A DNA stretch of 64,000 bases from Arthrobacter sp. JZ12 (GTDB lineage Bacteria > Actinomycetota > Actinomycetes > Actinomycetales > Micrococcaceae). The stretch's first letter is position 1; each line of letters opens with the position of its first letter. This document shows positions 1 to 8,128 of this stretch, piece after piece. The position numbers were made by a program, and so were the translations under genes. The DNA is taken from the NCBI RefSeq assembly GCF_035189165.1, contig NZ_CP045246.1:496001-560000 (forward strand), given 5' to 3'. The notes below the pieces were generated by a model. That model was not told where the DNA came from, searched no databases, and saw nothing but the letters and a program-made list of their open reading frames with translations.

Positions 1-244
1 TCTCGCAGTATTCGAAGGTGCTGCGGTGGTCAGAGGGATCGGGCCAGGCGCAGCTCATGCAGTCAAAGCCCTGCTTCTGGTTCATGTGGAGCAGGGTTCG
101 GGCGCTTCGTTCCACGCCCATATGCTTCAGCGCGGGCTGCATTGAGTGGTAGACGCCGGGCACGCCTGCTGCCCAATCTTTTGGCTTGTCGACGTCGAGA
201 TCGTTCTCGTCAACTTCCTCGACGTGCGGATTCGAACGAGTCAT
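1..244 (-). CDS. YdeP/FdhF-family molybdopterin oxidoreductase, N-terminal fragment
   Basis: This gene runs off the left edge, leaving the first 81 codons. It starts with ATG at 244, behind the purine-rich ribosome site GGGAAGGCAAGG. The fragment has the pattern expected of the YdeP family: a G-V-P...SMQ..L stretch near residues 27-38, an R-T-L-L..N segment near 49-55, and the cysteine motif CMSCAWPDP at residues 62-70. Members are cytoplasmic molybdenum bis-MGD enzymes related to formate dehydrogenase alpha subunits; their substrate is often unknown. It diverges from fdhD, whose product is needed to activate formate dehydrogenases, and this supports the call. The catalytic part lies outside the window, so activity cannot be judged. 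Confidence 0.85.
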   Translation of the reverse strand, partial: MTRSNPHVEEVDENDLDVDKPKDWAAGVPGVYHSMQPALKHMGVERSARTLLHMNQKQGFDCMSCAWPDPSDHRSTFEYCE

Positions 245-389
245 CGTCCTTGCCTTCCCTTGAGGTTCCCGGCACTGAGCTGCCGCCTGTTCCATTGTCT
301 ATCACGCCTCTTCCGGGCGGGAGGGGTGAACTGCTGGCTTCACGCAATCACGGTCCATTAGGCTCGATGTGGATGCGGGAGGCAGTTCA

Positions 390-1265
390 ATGACGCGAGT
401 GATGGACCGGCGGAGGATAACGCGGTATCGGTTGGACGGCCCGGTCAGCCGTCGGGAAGACAGGCTGGCCGGTGAGGAACCGCTAGAGATCCGTTTGGGT
501 GGCTCCTCATTCTCGGTAACCATGCGCACCCCGGGCGAGGACTTTGACCTGGTCGCAGGCTTCCTGGTCTCCGAGGGTGTCGTGAGCCAGCCTGGTGAGA
601 TCGTGAGCCTCCGCTACTGCGCGGGCGTCGACGAGGAGGGCCGCCAGACCTTCAACGTCGTCGAGGCGCAGCTCCGGCCGGACGTTCCCCTGCCTGATGC
701 CTCCCTTGAGCGGCATGTCTACACCTCCAGTTCCTGCGGAATCTGTGGAACGGCTTCCATCGACGCGGTTCGGAAGTCTGCCCGCTTCAACGTGCACGAC
801 GACGGCGGCACGGTGGATCTCTCGATCCTCGCCTCCCTGCCGGAGCGGCTGCGAAGCAGCCAGAAGCTCTTTGACCGCACGGGAGGCGTGCACGCCGCCG
901 GCCTGTTCTCCCGGAACGGTGAACTGCTCTGCCTGCGCGAAGACGTTGGTCGACACAATGCCGTGGACAAGGTGGTCGGCTGGGCGCTGCGCTCCGGCCT
1001 GCTTCCGCTGCGCGGAATGATCCTCCAGGTTTCCGGGCGTGCCTCCTTCGAACTGGTGCAGAAGGCACACCTCGCCGGGATTCCGGTACTCGCGGCCGTG
1101 AGTGCGCCGTCGTCGTTGGCTGCCGACCTGGCAGAGGAAGCGGGCATCACGCTCGTAGGTTTCAGCCGCGGACAGAGCCTCAACTGCTACACCCATTCCC
1201 ATCGGATCGACGCGGGAACCGCCCAGACAAAGCCAGGAGTGCCGGGCCGGACGATCCCGGAATAG
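390..1265 (+). CDS. fdhD: FdhD, sulfurtransferase for formate dehydrogenase
   Basis: FdhD carries sulfur from a cysteine desulfurase to the molybdenum cofactor of formate dehydrogenase-type enzymes in the cytoplasm. The protein of about 291 residues has the family's conserved CxxC (C-G-I-C at residues 116-119, context SSSCGICG), the REDVGRHNAVDK segment and the following GRASFELVQKA segment. I chose ATG 390 because GGGAGG lies seven bases upstream; a GTG at 369 in the same frame would add seven residues. It is divergent from the YdeP-like oxidoreductase gene with a 145-base gap that should hold both promoters. The flavin monooxygenase gene follows after about 29 bases, so the two may be co-transcribed. 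Confidence 0.95.
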   Translation: MTRVMDRRRITRYRLDGPVSRREDRLAGEEPLEIRLGGSSFSVTMRTPGEDFDLVAGFLVSEGVVSQPGEIVSLRYCAGVDEEGRQTFNVVEAQLRPDVPLPDASLERHVYTSSSCGICGTASIDAVRKSARFNVHDDGGTVDLSILASLPERLRSSQKLFDRTGGVHAAGLFSRNGELLCLREDVGRHNAVDKVVGWALRSGLLPLRGMILQVSGRASFELVQKAHLAGIPVLAAVSAPSSLAADLAEEAGITLVGFSRGQSLNCYTHSHRIDAGTAQTKPGVPGRTIPE

Positions 1266-1294
1266 GGGTACTACGGTGCCGGTTGCACAACAGT

Positions 1295-2386
1295 ATGGAA
1301 TTGGGCATCTTCAGCTTCGGCGACATCCACCCCAACCCCGTCACCGGCGAGCGGGTGTCACCCGAACAGCGGATGGCGGACCTGCTGGAGCGTGCGCGCC
1401 TGGCCGATGAGGTGGGCCTGCACTACTTCGGGGTCGGGGAGCACCATCGGCCGGACTATGCGGTCTCGTCGGTGGTGCCCGTGCTTGCGGCTGCAGCGGC
1501 CCAGACGCGGTCGATCCACGTGGGATCGGCGGTAACCGTCCTCAGCACGGAGGACCCGGTGCGCGTGTACCAGCAGTTCGCCACCCTTGACCTTCTCTCC
1601 GGCGGACGATCTGAACTTACCGCCGGACGCGGGTCCTTCATCGAGTCCTATCCGCTGTTCGGGGCTGCCCTCGAGGACTACGACGAGCTGTACGAGGAGA
1701 AGATCGACCTCCTGCTGCGACTCGACGCCGAAGAACGGATTACTTGGTCCGGACGGTTCCGGCCGCCGCTGGACGACGCGCTCATTCTTCCCAGGCCATC
1801 CAAGGGCAATCTGGACATCTGGATCGCGACAGGTGGAACGCCGTCGTCGTCAGTCCGCGCCGCCCGACTGGGCAGGCCGGTGATCTATGCGCTGCTGGGC
1901 GGCGCAGTCAACAACTTTGCCCAGCACGCGGCGCTGTACCGCAGCGAGTTCAACGGCGCGTCCGGTCTCTCACCCCGCGTCGGGGTCAGCGGCGTGGGGC
2001 TGGTCCTGCGCAATGACGCCAAGGAAACTTTCCGTCCGTACTGGATGGACACCATGAAGCGAATCTCCGCGGAACGTGGCTTCCCCATGCCAAGCGGAGT
2101 CAGCTACAACATGCAGGCGGCGCGGTCAGGCGCACTGTATGTGGGTACGCCCGAGGAAGTGGCCGAGAAGATCGTCCTCACGCACGCCGCGATGGGGCAC
2201 GACCGCCACATCCTGCAGCTTGATTTCTCTTCCGTCCCGCAGGCCCAGGTGCTTGAGTCGATCGAATTGCTCGGCACCGAGGTGCTGCCCCTTGTTACTG
2301 AGGCACTCGGCGCTTCCCGCGACGGGGACTCAATCGAGGAGCACCATACCGGCGCGGACGCCCAAAGCGTCCGTGGCGGGTCTTAA
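1295..2386 (+). CDS. Luciferase-like (LLM class) flavin-dependent oxidoreductase
   Basis: This is a bacterial-luciferase-fold monooxygenase expected to use reduced FMN and oxygen; its substrate cannot be told from sequence. It has the typical start MELGIFSFGD, the G-V-G-E-H-H-R-P-D motif near residues 46-54, a SAVTVLS...DPVRVYQ.FATLDLLS segment and GRGSFIESYPLFG. The length (about 363 residues) fits the family. ATG 1295 gives this canonical N-terminus; a TTG at 1283 would add four residues and no convincing ribosome site distinguishes them. It sits between fdhD and an ABC exporter gene on the same strand with about 29-base gaps, which suggests a short operon, though no functional link is evident. 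Confidence 0.88.
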   Translation: MELGIFSFGDIHPNPVTGERVSPEQRMADLLERARLADEVGLHYFGVGEHHRPDYAVSSVVPVLAAAAAQTRSIHVGSAVTVLSTEDPVRVYQQFATLDLLSGGRSELTAGRGSFIESYPLFGAALEDYDELYEEKIDLLLRLDAEERITWSGRFRPPLDDALILPRPSKGNLDIWIATGGTPSSSVRAARLGRPVIYALLGGAVNNFAQHAALYRSEFNGASGLSPRVGVSGVGLVLRNDAKETFRPYWMDTMKRISAERGFPMPSGVSYNMQAARSGALYVGTPEEVAEKIVLTHAAMGHDRHILQLDFSSVPQAQVLESIELLGTEVLPLVTEALGASRDGDSIEEHHTGADAQSVRGGS

Positions 2387-2415
2387 GCTTGAATTCCACA
2401 AGCGGGAGGCGATCC

Positions 2416-4338
2416 ATGAGCATGGAAGGCGCGGCCTGGAGTTCCCTGTACCGGATCTCTTCGGCCAAAAGCGGAAACAACAAGTTCTCGAGGGAGACGC
2501 TGAAGCGCATCCTCTCATTCGCCGTACCGTACCGCTTCAAGCTGGTGCTCTTCATCGCGCTCTCGGTGGGCTCGGCGTTCCTTGCGGTTGCCACCCCTGT
2601 GCTGGCTGGTCGGGTTGTAGACGCAATCATCGCCGGTGAGTCTGCACAGACGGTTGTGTGGCTGGCGGTGATCATTGCGCTCGTCGCGGTGGCGGATACC
2701 GGCGTCGGTCTGCTGACCCGCTGGTACTCCGCCCGCATCGGCGAGGGCGTGATCCTGGATCTGCGCACCGCGGTCTTTGACCACGTGCAGAAGATGCCGA
2801 TCGCCTTCTTCACCCGCACTCGCACCGGAGCGTTGGTCAGCCGTCTCAACAACGACGTCATCGGTGCCCAGCAGGCCTTCAGCGGCACGCTGTCCGGTGT
2901 GGTGAGCAACCTGGTGGCGCTGATCCTGACGCTGATCGTCATGCTCAGCACGTCTGTGCTCGTTACTGTCCTGGCGATCATCATGCTGCCGATCTTCCTG
3001 CTGCCGGCACGGCGCATGGGCAGCCGGCTGGCGGCGCTGCGGCGCGAAGCAGCCGACTACAACTCAACCATGAGCACCCAGATGACCGAGAGGTTCTCGG
3101 CTCCCGGTGCCACCCTGGTGAAGCTGTTCGGCCGACCGGACGAGGAGTCCGAAGAGTTCCGGTCCCGTGCAGCACGTGTTCGGAACATCGGTGTACGCAC
3201 CGCAATGCTGCAGTACGTTTTCTTCTCTGCCCTGATGCTGGTGTCCGCGCTCGCACTGGCGCTGGTGTACGGACTCGGCGGCGCCCTCGCACTTGGGGGA
3301 GCGTTGGAGACGGGCGAGGTGGTAACGCTCGCCCTGCTGCTGACCCGGCTCTACGCGCCCCTCACCTCACTGGCCAACGCCAGGGTGGAGATCATGAGCG
3401 CACTGGTGAGCTTCGAGCGCGTCTTCGAGGTTCTGGACCTGGATCCGCTGATCAAGCAAAAGCCCGACGCCGTTGCCATCCCTGCGGGCCCCGTCGGGGT
3501 GGAGTTCGACGACGTCCGGTTCGGTTACCCGTCCGCGGACCGGGTTTCCCTCGCATCGCTCGAGGAAGTGGCAACGCTGGATACCCGCGGCGGGGAGGAA
3601 GTGCTGCACGGCATCAGCTTCCGGATTGAACCCGGTGAAACTGTGGCGCTGGTGGGAACCTCCGGCGCGGGCAAGTCCACCATCGCGCAGTTGCTGGCCC
3701 GGCTGTACGACGTCGACTCCGGTGCGGTCCGTATCGGGGGAGTGGACATTCGCGACGTCACCTTCGAGTCGCTGCGCCACACGTTGGGCATGGTCACCCA
3801 GGACGGCCATCTCTTCCATGAAACGATCGCCTCCAACCTGCGCCTCGCGCGGCCGGGTGCCTCGGATGACGAGGTGTGGGATGCCCTGCGCCGCGCCAGG
3901 TTGGAGCCGCTGGTACGGTCGCTGCCGGACCAGCTGGACACCATGGTGGGTGAGCGTGGGTACCGGCTCTCGGGCGGGGAGCGGCAGCGCATGACCATCG
4001 CGCGGCTCCTGCTGGCCCAACCCCGCGTGGTGATCCTCGATGAGGCGACGGCGGCGCTTGACTCGACGTCGGAGGCTGCGGTTCAGGCTGCGCTGACGGA
4101 GGCGCTCGAGGGACGAACAGCGCTGGTCATCGCCCACCGTCTCTCCACGATCCGCAGCGCCGACCAGATCCTGGTGATCGAGGAGGGGCGGATCGCAGAA
4201 CGGGGCACGCACGCGGAACTGCTGGAACGGGGCGGCCGGTACGCCGAGTTGCACCGGACCCAGTTCGCGGTGCAGAAGGCGGTAGCTCCGGACGAGTCGG
4301 CCGAGGCGCTGAGTGCGTCCGGATCGGGCGCTGAGTAG
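2416..4338 (+). CDS. ABC exporter, fused permease-ATPase
   Basis: A half-size ABC exporter of 640 residues, probably a homodimeric efflux pump for drugs or lipids. An N-terminal six-helix membrane domain occupies roughly residues 25-340, with the typical RTGALVSRLNND coupling region. The ATPase domain carries Walker A GTSGAGKST (414-422), signature LSGGERQR (from 518), Walker B VVILDEAT (538-545) and a switch histidine in IAHRLST. GGGAGG lies six bases before ATG 2416; an upstream TTG at 2389 is less likely. About 30 residues (VSLASLEEVATLDTRGGEE) are inserted just before the ATPase core, which is unusual. The substrate is unknown. Confidence 0.92.
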   Translation: MSMEGAAWSSLYRISSAKSGNNKFSRETLKRILSFAVPYRFKLVLFIALSVGSAFLAVATPVLAGRVVDAIIAGESAQTVVWLAVIIALVAVADTGVGLLTRWYSARIGEGVILDLRTAVFDHVQKMPIAFFTRTRTGALVSRLNNDVIGAQQAFSGTLSGVVSNLVALILTLIVMLSTSVLVTVLAIIMLPIFLLPARRMGSRLAALRREAADYNSTMSTQMTERFSAPGATLVKLFGRPDEESEEFRSRAARVRNIGVRTAMLQYVFFSALMLVSALALALVYGLGGALALGGALETGEVVTLALLLTRLYAPLTSLANARVEIMSALVSFERVFEVLDLDPLIKQKPDAVAIPAGPVGVEFDDVRFGYPSADRVSLASLEEVATLDTRGGEEVLHGISFRIEPGETVALVGTSGAGKSTIAQLLARLYDVDSGAVRIGGVDIRDVTFESLRHTLGMVTQDGHLFHETIASNLRLARPGASDDEVWDALRRARLEPLVRSLPDQLDTMVGERGYRLSGGERQRMTIARLLLAQPRVVILDEATAALDSTSEAAVQAALTEALEGRTALVIAHRLSTIRSADQILVIEEGRIAERGTHAELLERGGRYAELHRTQFAVQKAVAPDESAEALSASGSGAE

Positions 4339-4388
4339 GCGCGTGGTTTTGTGCCAGCGGGCGCGTGGGGAGGCGCTGATGTGTTCGG

Positions 4389-5057
4389 TCAGTTCGCGGT
4401 GCCAGCCGGCTCTGCGTCGCCGTCGAGGTGGGGTTCCTTGGGAGCTTCAGGGACGCGCAGCACCGGCAGCGTGTAGTTCACCAGGGGACCGATCAGCAAC
4501 GCGAACGCCACGGTCCCTACGCCTACGGTGCCGCCGAGGATCCAGCCGATCGCCAGGACCGTCACTTCGATTGAGGTGCGCACCACCCAGATGGGCCAGC
4601 CCCGTTGCCGGCTGAGGCCTGTCATCAGCCCGTCGCGGGGGCCCGGACCCATGCGGGCGCCGATATACAGACCAGTGGCGACGGCGAGAAGCAGGAGGCC
4701 GCCGGTGAAGAGCAGTATCTGAAGCCACAGCACGTCCTGCTCCGGGATGACCGCCAGCCCCACTTCCGCGCTCGGACCAACGAGCAGTGCGTTGCAGACC
4801 GTGCCGACGCCCGGTTTCTGTCGGATGGGGATCCAGAGAAGCAGCACTACCAGACCGATCAGCGCGGTAGTGATACCGAATGGAATGCCGGTTTGCAGCG
4901 ACACGCCCTGCCCCAGGACATCCCATGGCGATACGCCCAGCCCGGCTCGGACCATCATGGCGATCGAGATGCCGTAGAGGAAGACACCGACGAAGAGTTG
5001 TGTGATGCGGCGCGTCAGGAGCAGGGACATCCTCCAAGTGAACTGCCTGATCGGCAT
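4389..5057 (-). CDS. YczE/YyaS/YitT-family integral membrane protein
   Basis: A membrane protein of about 222 residues with five or six hydrophobic segments, beginning with a helix (LFVGVFLYGISIAMMV) followed by the family-typical RAGLGVSPWDVLGQG and PFGITTALIGLVVLLLW, then GARMGPGPRDGLMTG. These features match the YczE/YitT group, whose molecular function is not established. The start is uncertain: ATG 5057 is given, ATG 5030 is possible. An apparent extension to 5114 is unlikely because sequence above 5083 derives from a decayed lipoprotein gene. It converges with the ABC exporter. Confidence 0.8.
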   Translation of the reverse strand: MPIRQFTWRMSLLLTRRITQLFVGVFLYGISIAMMVRAGLGVSPWDVLGQGVSLQTGIPFGITTALIGLVVLLLWIPIRQKPGVGTVCNALLVGPSAEVGLAVIPEQDVLWLQILLFTGGLLLLAVATGLYIGARMGPGPRDGLMTGLSRQRGWPIWVVRTSIEVTVLAIGWILGGTVGVGTVAFALLIGPLVNYTLPVLRVPEAPKEPHLDGDAEPAGTAN

Positions 5058-5082
5058 CGCGGCAAACTCGTGTTCGGGAGCG

Positions 5083-5320
5083 CTATTCCAGGCCCTAGTA
5101 GCGGCGGATCTCACCCAGTGTTCGCAGCACTACGCCGAGGTCACTCGGCGTAGTGCTGTCGCCCACACCATTCCTGTGCCATTCAACGCTCACGGTCTCG
5201 ACACCGTCGAATGCCGCGATAGCCTCCCGGTACATTCGCCTCGGGGTTGGACGGGAAGCAGCCGACGAGGAGTAGGCAGACAAGTAGTAGCTGACCGATG
5301 CGAAGAATCCTTGTTTGCAT
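5083..5320 (-). pseudogene. Decayed tandem copy of the 5324-5707 lipoprotein gene
   Basis: Reading down from ATG 5320 there is a lipoprotein signal peptide ending in L-V-G-C, then FPSNPEA, clearly matching the intact neighbour. One extra base then shifts the frame. In the shifted frame the match resumes as EAIAAFDGVE..SVEWHRNGVGDST, jumps over roughly 50 codons present in the intact copy, and ends SDLGVVLRTLGEIRRY with a premature TAG at 5095-5097; the ancestral stop would be at 5083-5085. A frameshift, an internal deletion and an early stop make it a pseudogene. It begins three bases after the stop of the intact gene, so it arose by tandem duplication. The deletion junction is a perfect palindrome. 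Confidence 0.85.
5125..5158. repeat. Perfect 15-4-15 inverted repeat at a deletion junction
   Basis: The arm CAGCACTACGCCGAG (5125-5139) is followed by GTCA and the exact reverse complement (5144-5158). The left arm also occurs once in the intact lipoprotein gene (near 5369-5383); most of the right arm has no counterpart there. The palindrome thus seems to have been created when the pseudogene lost its middle section. Confidence 0.9.
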
Positions 5321-5323
5321 CCG

Positions 5324-5707
5324 CTACTCCAAGCCGTAGTAGCGGCGGATGTCGGTCAGCGTATACAGCACTACGCCGAGGTCTGCCGGGTCGAGAGCGA
5401 TGGTCTGGTCCTGCGACAGAACGCGGTAGCTGAGGGTGGTCTCCTCTCCTTGCTCTGTGGTCTCGATGAAGGCACGGAGGCTCCGGTCGAGGATATCCCG
5501 TAGCTCGGCTTGGTCATTCGTCGATGTCGAGACTGTGATGCGGGTGCTGTCACCCACCCCATTCCTGTTCCATTCGACGCCCACGTCCTCAACGCCGTCG
5601 ACCGCAGCGATAGCCTCCCAGTATTTCTCTTCCGGATTAGACGGGAAGCAGCCGACGAGCACGACACTGAGCAGTAGGACAGCGCACATACGCCGTAGGA
5701 TTCTCAC
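5324..5707 (-). CDS. Small lipoprotein, possible immunity partner of the upstream lipase
   Basis: A 127-residue protein with a lipoprotein signal peptide: positively charged start, hydrophobic core and lipobox L-V-G-C with Cys20, followed by FPSNPEEKYWEAIAAVDGVE. The mature part of about 108 residues would be anchored outside the membrane. I do not recognise the family. GTG 5707 is chosen because it overlaps the TGA of the upstream hydrolase gene (GTGA at 5704-5707) and has GAGAGGCG upstream, so translation is probably coupled. A decayed copy lies immediately downstream. A lipoprotein coupled to a secreted-type lipase recalls T7SS lipase/immunity pairs such as TslA-TilA of Staphylococcus aureus; this is inference from arrangement, not homology. 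Confidence 0.82.
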   Translation of the reverse strand: MRILRRMCAVLLLSVVLVGCFPSNPEEKYWEAIAAVDGVEDVGVEWNRNGVGDSTRITVSTSTNDQAELRDILDRSLRAFIETTEQGEETTLSYRVLSQDQTIALDPADLGVVLYTLTDIRRYYGLE

Positions 5708-7158
5708 GGACGCCTCTCGATCGGGACCACAAAGGACTCTACCTGCCGGGGATCCCCGGAAAGGAAGCGCTGAGTGGAGGCATTCCGCGCATACTGGGCG
5801 GCTGCCCCTGCAGGGTCCCCCTCTGCGTCAGCAATCGAGACAGCGTAGGCGTTGTGATCGTGTTTGCCCAGCAAGTCGCGAGCAGCAGGTGGGTCGGGCA
5901 GGGTTACCTGCACACCCATAGGCGTGGTGGCCGTGCCGTCGATCCGCTGCCCGCCGAAATCAAGTTGCGGTACGACGTCGTTCTGGTGAGCGAACGAGAT
6001 GACGTCCACTCCCGGCGGAACCGCTGTGGTGTCAATGGGCGATCCGTAGGCCATGACGTTGGTGACGTTGTATTGAGCCATGAACGCAGGATCGGCAGCG
6101 AGGGCGGCAGCGATCATTCCGCCCTGGGAGTGGCCGGACAGCATAACCGGCGCGCCGGGCTCAATTCCAACCTGCGCCATGGCCAAGGCCACGGCTTCCG
6201 ACGCGGTGGACATCTGGCCGGAAGCGGTAACGAAGTTGCCGGTCAAGTCGGCCGGCATTCCGGAGGTGAACGGGCTCCACTCCTGGGTCCCCGGAATGCT
6301 GACGATGTAGGAGGGCCCGGCCGGACTTTCCACACGCGTGACCCTCACGCTCCCGTCCGGCGTAGAGCCGACGTCACCATCGGAGTACGCGACGGACGTG
6401 TTCAGGGCGATTGAGCGAAGGTCGACTGGTAGCAAGCTGTCAGAATGTCCGTTTGCGGCAGGATCTGTTCCGACCTGGGACACGCTCACCGGGATCGGCT
6501 CACCGGCCCAAGCGGTCCCATCGTCGAGGAACGACGGCGCCCACCGCCCCAACGAGACGGTTGTGAGTCCTGCGTCGATGAGCTCACCGGCAACCAGGAT
6601 CCTGCTCGCGGCGAGTTCCATAAGCGTAGGCGGAGGACCATCGGCCAGCGTCTCAAGCCGGTCCATCGCGGTGTAGGCCTCCCGATAGGAAGCGAGGATG
6701 TTGCCGTAGCCCAGCTCGTACCGGTCCGCGAACCAATCCGCCGCGTCGTCTGTGGCCTCCGTAACCCAGTCGACCCCGCCCGCGGCCCAATCCCAGCCAT
6801 CTGTCAGCCAGCCGCCGTCGTTCCCTTCGGCGCTCTGATGCGGTACTCCTGTGCTACCGGCTCCGCCCGCCGCGCCGGAGCCCAGCGAGTCGGCGGAACT
6901 GGTCAGGTCCTGGGCGTCAGCATTCTCCGCTGCATTGACCGCTGCCTGCCGCAGGCAATCCGCAATAGTGGCCAACGCGGGGCGTTGCCGTGCGGACCAG
7001 TCGGAGCGGAACGCGTCAGCGTCCCCGCCGCGCCAGGGGAGAACGGAAATCCGCCCGCTCACCTCCATGGCCAGGAGGTCGAGGCGGTCAGCGGTGGATT
7101 GCAGTGATTGGGCCAGTTGCCGGACCTGGCCAGGGTCCATGCCGAGGATCTGGCTCAT
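5704..7158 (-). CDS. WXG100-like N-terminus fused to alpha/beta hydrolase (putative T7SS lipase)
   Basis: This 484-residue protein begins with a helix-hairpin of WXG100 type: QVRQLAQSLQSTADRLDLL, then W42-R-G44 in the turn (LPWRGGDADAFRSDW), then a second helix. A variable linker and middle region follow. The C-terminal half is an alpha/beta hydrolase with nucleophile elbow G-H-S-Q-G-G (Ser344); possible acid and base residues lie in AHQNDVVPQ and KHDHNAY. WXG100-type N-termini target proteins to ESX/type VII secretion; the hydrolase is probably a lipase or esterase. There is no Sec signal peptide. ATG 7158 overlaps the preceding TGA (ATGA), so the three-gene unit is translationally coupled. 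No ESX core gene lies in the window. Confidence 0.82.
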   Translation of the reverse strand: MSQILGMDPGQVRQLAQSLQSTADRLDLLAMEVSGRISVLPWRGGDADAFRSDWSARQRPALATIADCLRQAAVNAAENADAQDLTSSADSLGSGAAGGAGSTGVPHQSAEGNDGGWLTDGWDWAAGGVDWVTEATDDAADWFADRYELGYGNILASYREAYTAMDRLETLADGPPPTLMELAASRILVAGELIDAGLTTVSLGRWAPSFLDDGTAWAGEPIPVSVSQVGTDPAANGHSDSLLPVDLRSIALNTSVAYSDGDVGSTPDGSVRVTRVESPAGPSYIVSIPGTQEWSPFTSGMPADLTGNFVTASGQMSTASEAVALAMAQVGIEPGAPVMLSGHSQGGMIAAALAADPAFMAQYNVTNVMAYGSPIDTTAVPPGVDVISFAHQNDVVPQLDFGGQRIDGTATTPMGVQVTLPDPPAARDLLGKHDHNAYAVSIADAEGDPAGAAAQYARNASTQRFLSGDPRQVESFVVPIERRP

Positions 7159-7964
7159 GCGCTCAGGGATCCGCCGGCCGCGAATTCGTAGGCGCCGGCG
7201 AGAGCAAAGGTGATCTCCCGAGCCACGTGTCCCGGGTTCTGCGGGGTCAGGATGGCGGCGCCGTCGGCTGTTCGGACCGAATACAGCGTGCCCCTGCTGA
7301 CGGACCAACGGCCGGCCCACACCTGGCGGCTCTCTCCGGATCGAGTGGTCATCGACGCGGCGAGGATTGCTTCCTCCGGCACCGCTGCCGCCTCGGCAGG
7401 AGTGAGGGGGATCCTCACAATGCCGGCCTCCGCCGTTCCGCTATGGTTCGCCGCGTCCTGCCGCAGTTCGTCCAGCGGCGGCAGGACAGGCGCGATGGCG
7501 CCCCAGATGTGCGCCACATCGAAAAGGGCGATTTCCAGCGCAGGCTCATGGGAGATGGTGCGGAAGCCGCCGTCGCCGTCGGGTTCTATGGTGCTTCGGC
7601 GCAGTACGGCGATACCCTGCCCGCCGGCGATGCTGAAGTCGCTGTTGCAACCCATTCCGAGATAAGCGGCTGACAGTCGAAGCAAAGTTACGGGCCTGAC
7701 AGCCGTTTGTAGCGCCTCGCTCCACGCTGGCACGAGGCGGTCACGCTCAGCCACACCGAGATTCTGTAGTTCGGCCCACGCTCCGGCGCGTTCAGCCGAG
7801 TCCAGATTCTCCAAAATCCGAGCAGTTGATGACGGTGAATAGTTAGGTGGACTGGCGGTTAGCGGCCCGGATTGGCGGGCGGCGGCATCGAGCGCAAGCG
7901 CCCATGCCGTTGGCGAGACCCTGATGGCGCGCGACGGCGCCGGAACTGCAGAAATTTTCCCCAT
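7155..7964 (-). CDS. Unrecognised 269-residue protein leading the lipase cassette
   Basis: I do not recognise this family. It is a soluble, Ala-rich 269-residue protein with no signal peptide or membrane segment and a mixed alpha/beta pattern (for example GAIAPVLPPLDELRQDAANH, then ESRQVWAGRWSVSRGTLYSVRT near the C-terminus). Its size and position directly before a WXG100-type substrate recall EspG-like secretion chaperones of ESX systems, but I cannot demonstrate that similarity. Its stop overlaps the start of the hydrolase gene by four bases. ATG 7964 is used although the ribosome site is weak. Confidence 0.72.
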   Translation of the reverse strand: MGKISAVPAPSRAIRVSPTAWALALDAAARQSGPLTASPPNYSPSSTARILENLDSAERAGAWAELQNLGVAERDRLVPAWSEALQTAVRPVTLLRLSAAYLGMGCNSDFSIAGGQGIAVLRRSTIEPDGDGGFRTISHEPALEIALFDVAHIWGAIAPVLPPLDELRQDAANHSGTAEAGIVRIPLTPAEAAAVPEEAILAASMTTRSGESRQVWAGRWSVSRGTLYSVRTADGAAILTPQNPGHVAREITFALAGAYEFAAGGSLSA

Positions 7965-8055
7965 GCTGCAAAGCTAGCTGAGCTTCACCGGGAGCGATAT
8001 GGGCAGGTGTACCCATGTGGAACGACGACGTGTGAGTTACGTGCCTGTTCCTGAG

Positions 8056-8128
8056 TGCCCTCGATTGGATTCGAACCAACGACACCGGCTTTAGGAGAGC
8101 CGTGCTCTATCCCCTGAGCTACGAGGGC
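8056..8128 (-). tRNA. tRNA-Arg (anticodon CCT)
   Basis: On the minus strand a 73-base cloverleaf is complete: acceptor arm GCCCTCG pairing with CGAGGGC before discriminator A, D-arm TAGCTCAGGGGATAGAGC, anticodon stem CGGCT/AGCCG with loop CTCCTAA (anticodon CCT), and T-arm GTTGGTTCGAATCCAAT. It reads AGG codons. CCA is not encoded. The 3' end of the upstream membrane-protein ORF runs into its 5' half. Confidence 0.96.

Noticed and set aside
6990-7673. A 227-codon plus-strand frame crossing the lipase cassette
   Set aside because: It crosses the coupled ATGA junction of two better-supported minus-strand genes and encodes a Gly/Arg-rich shadow protein.
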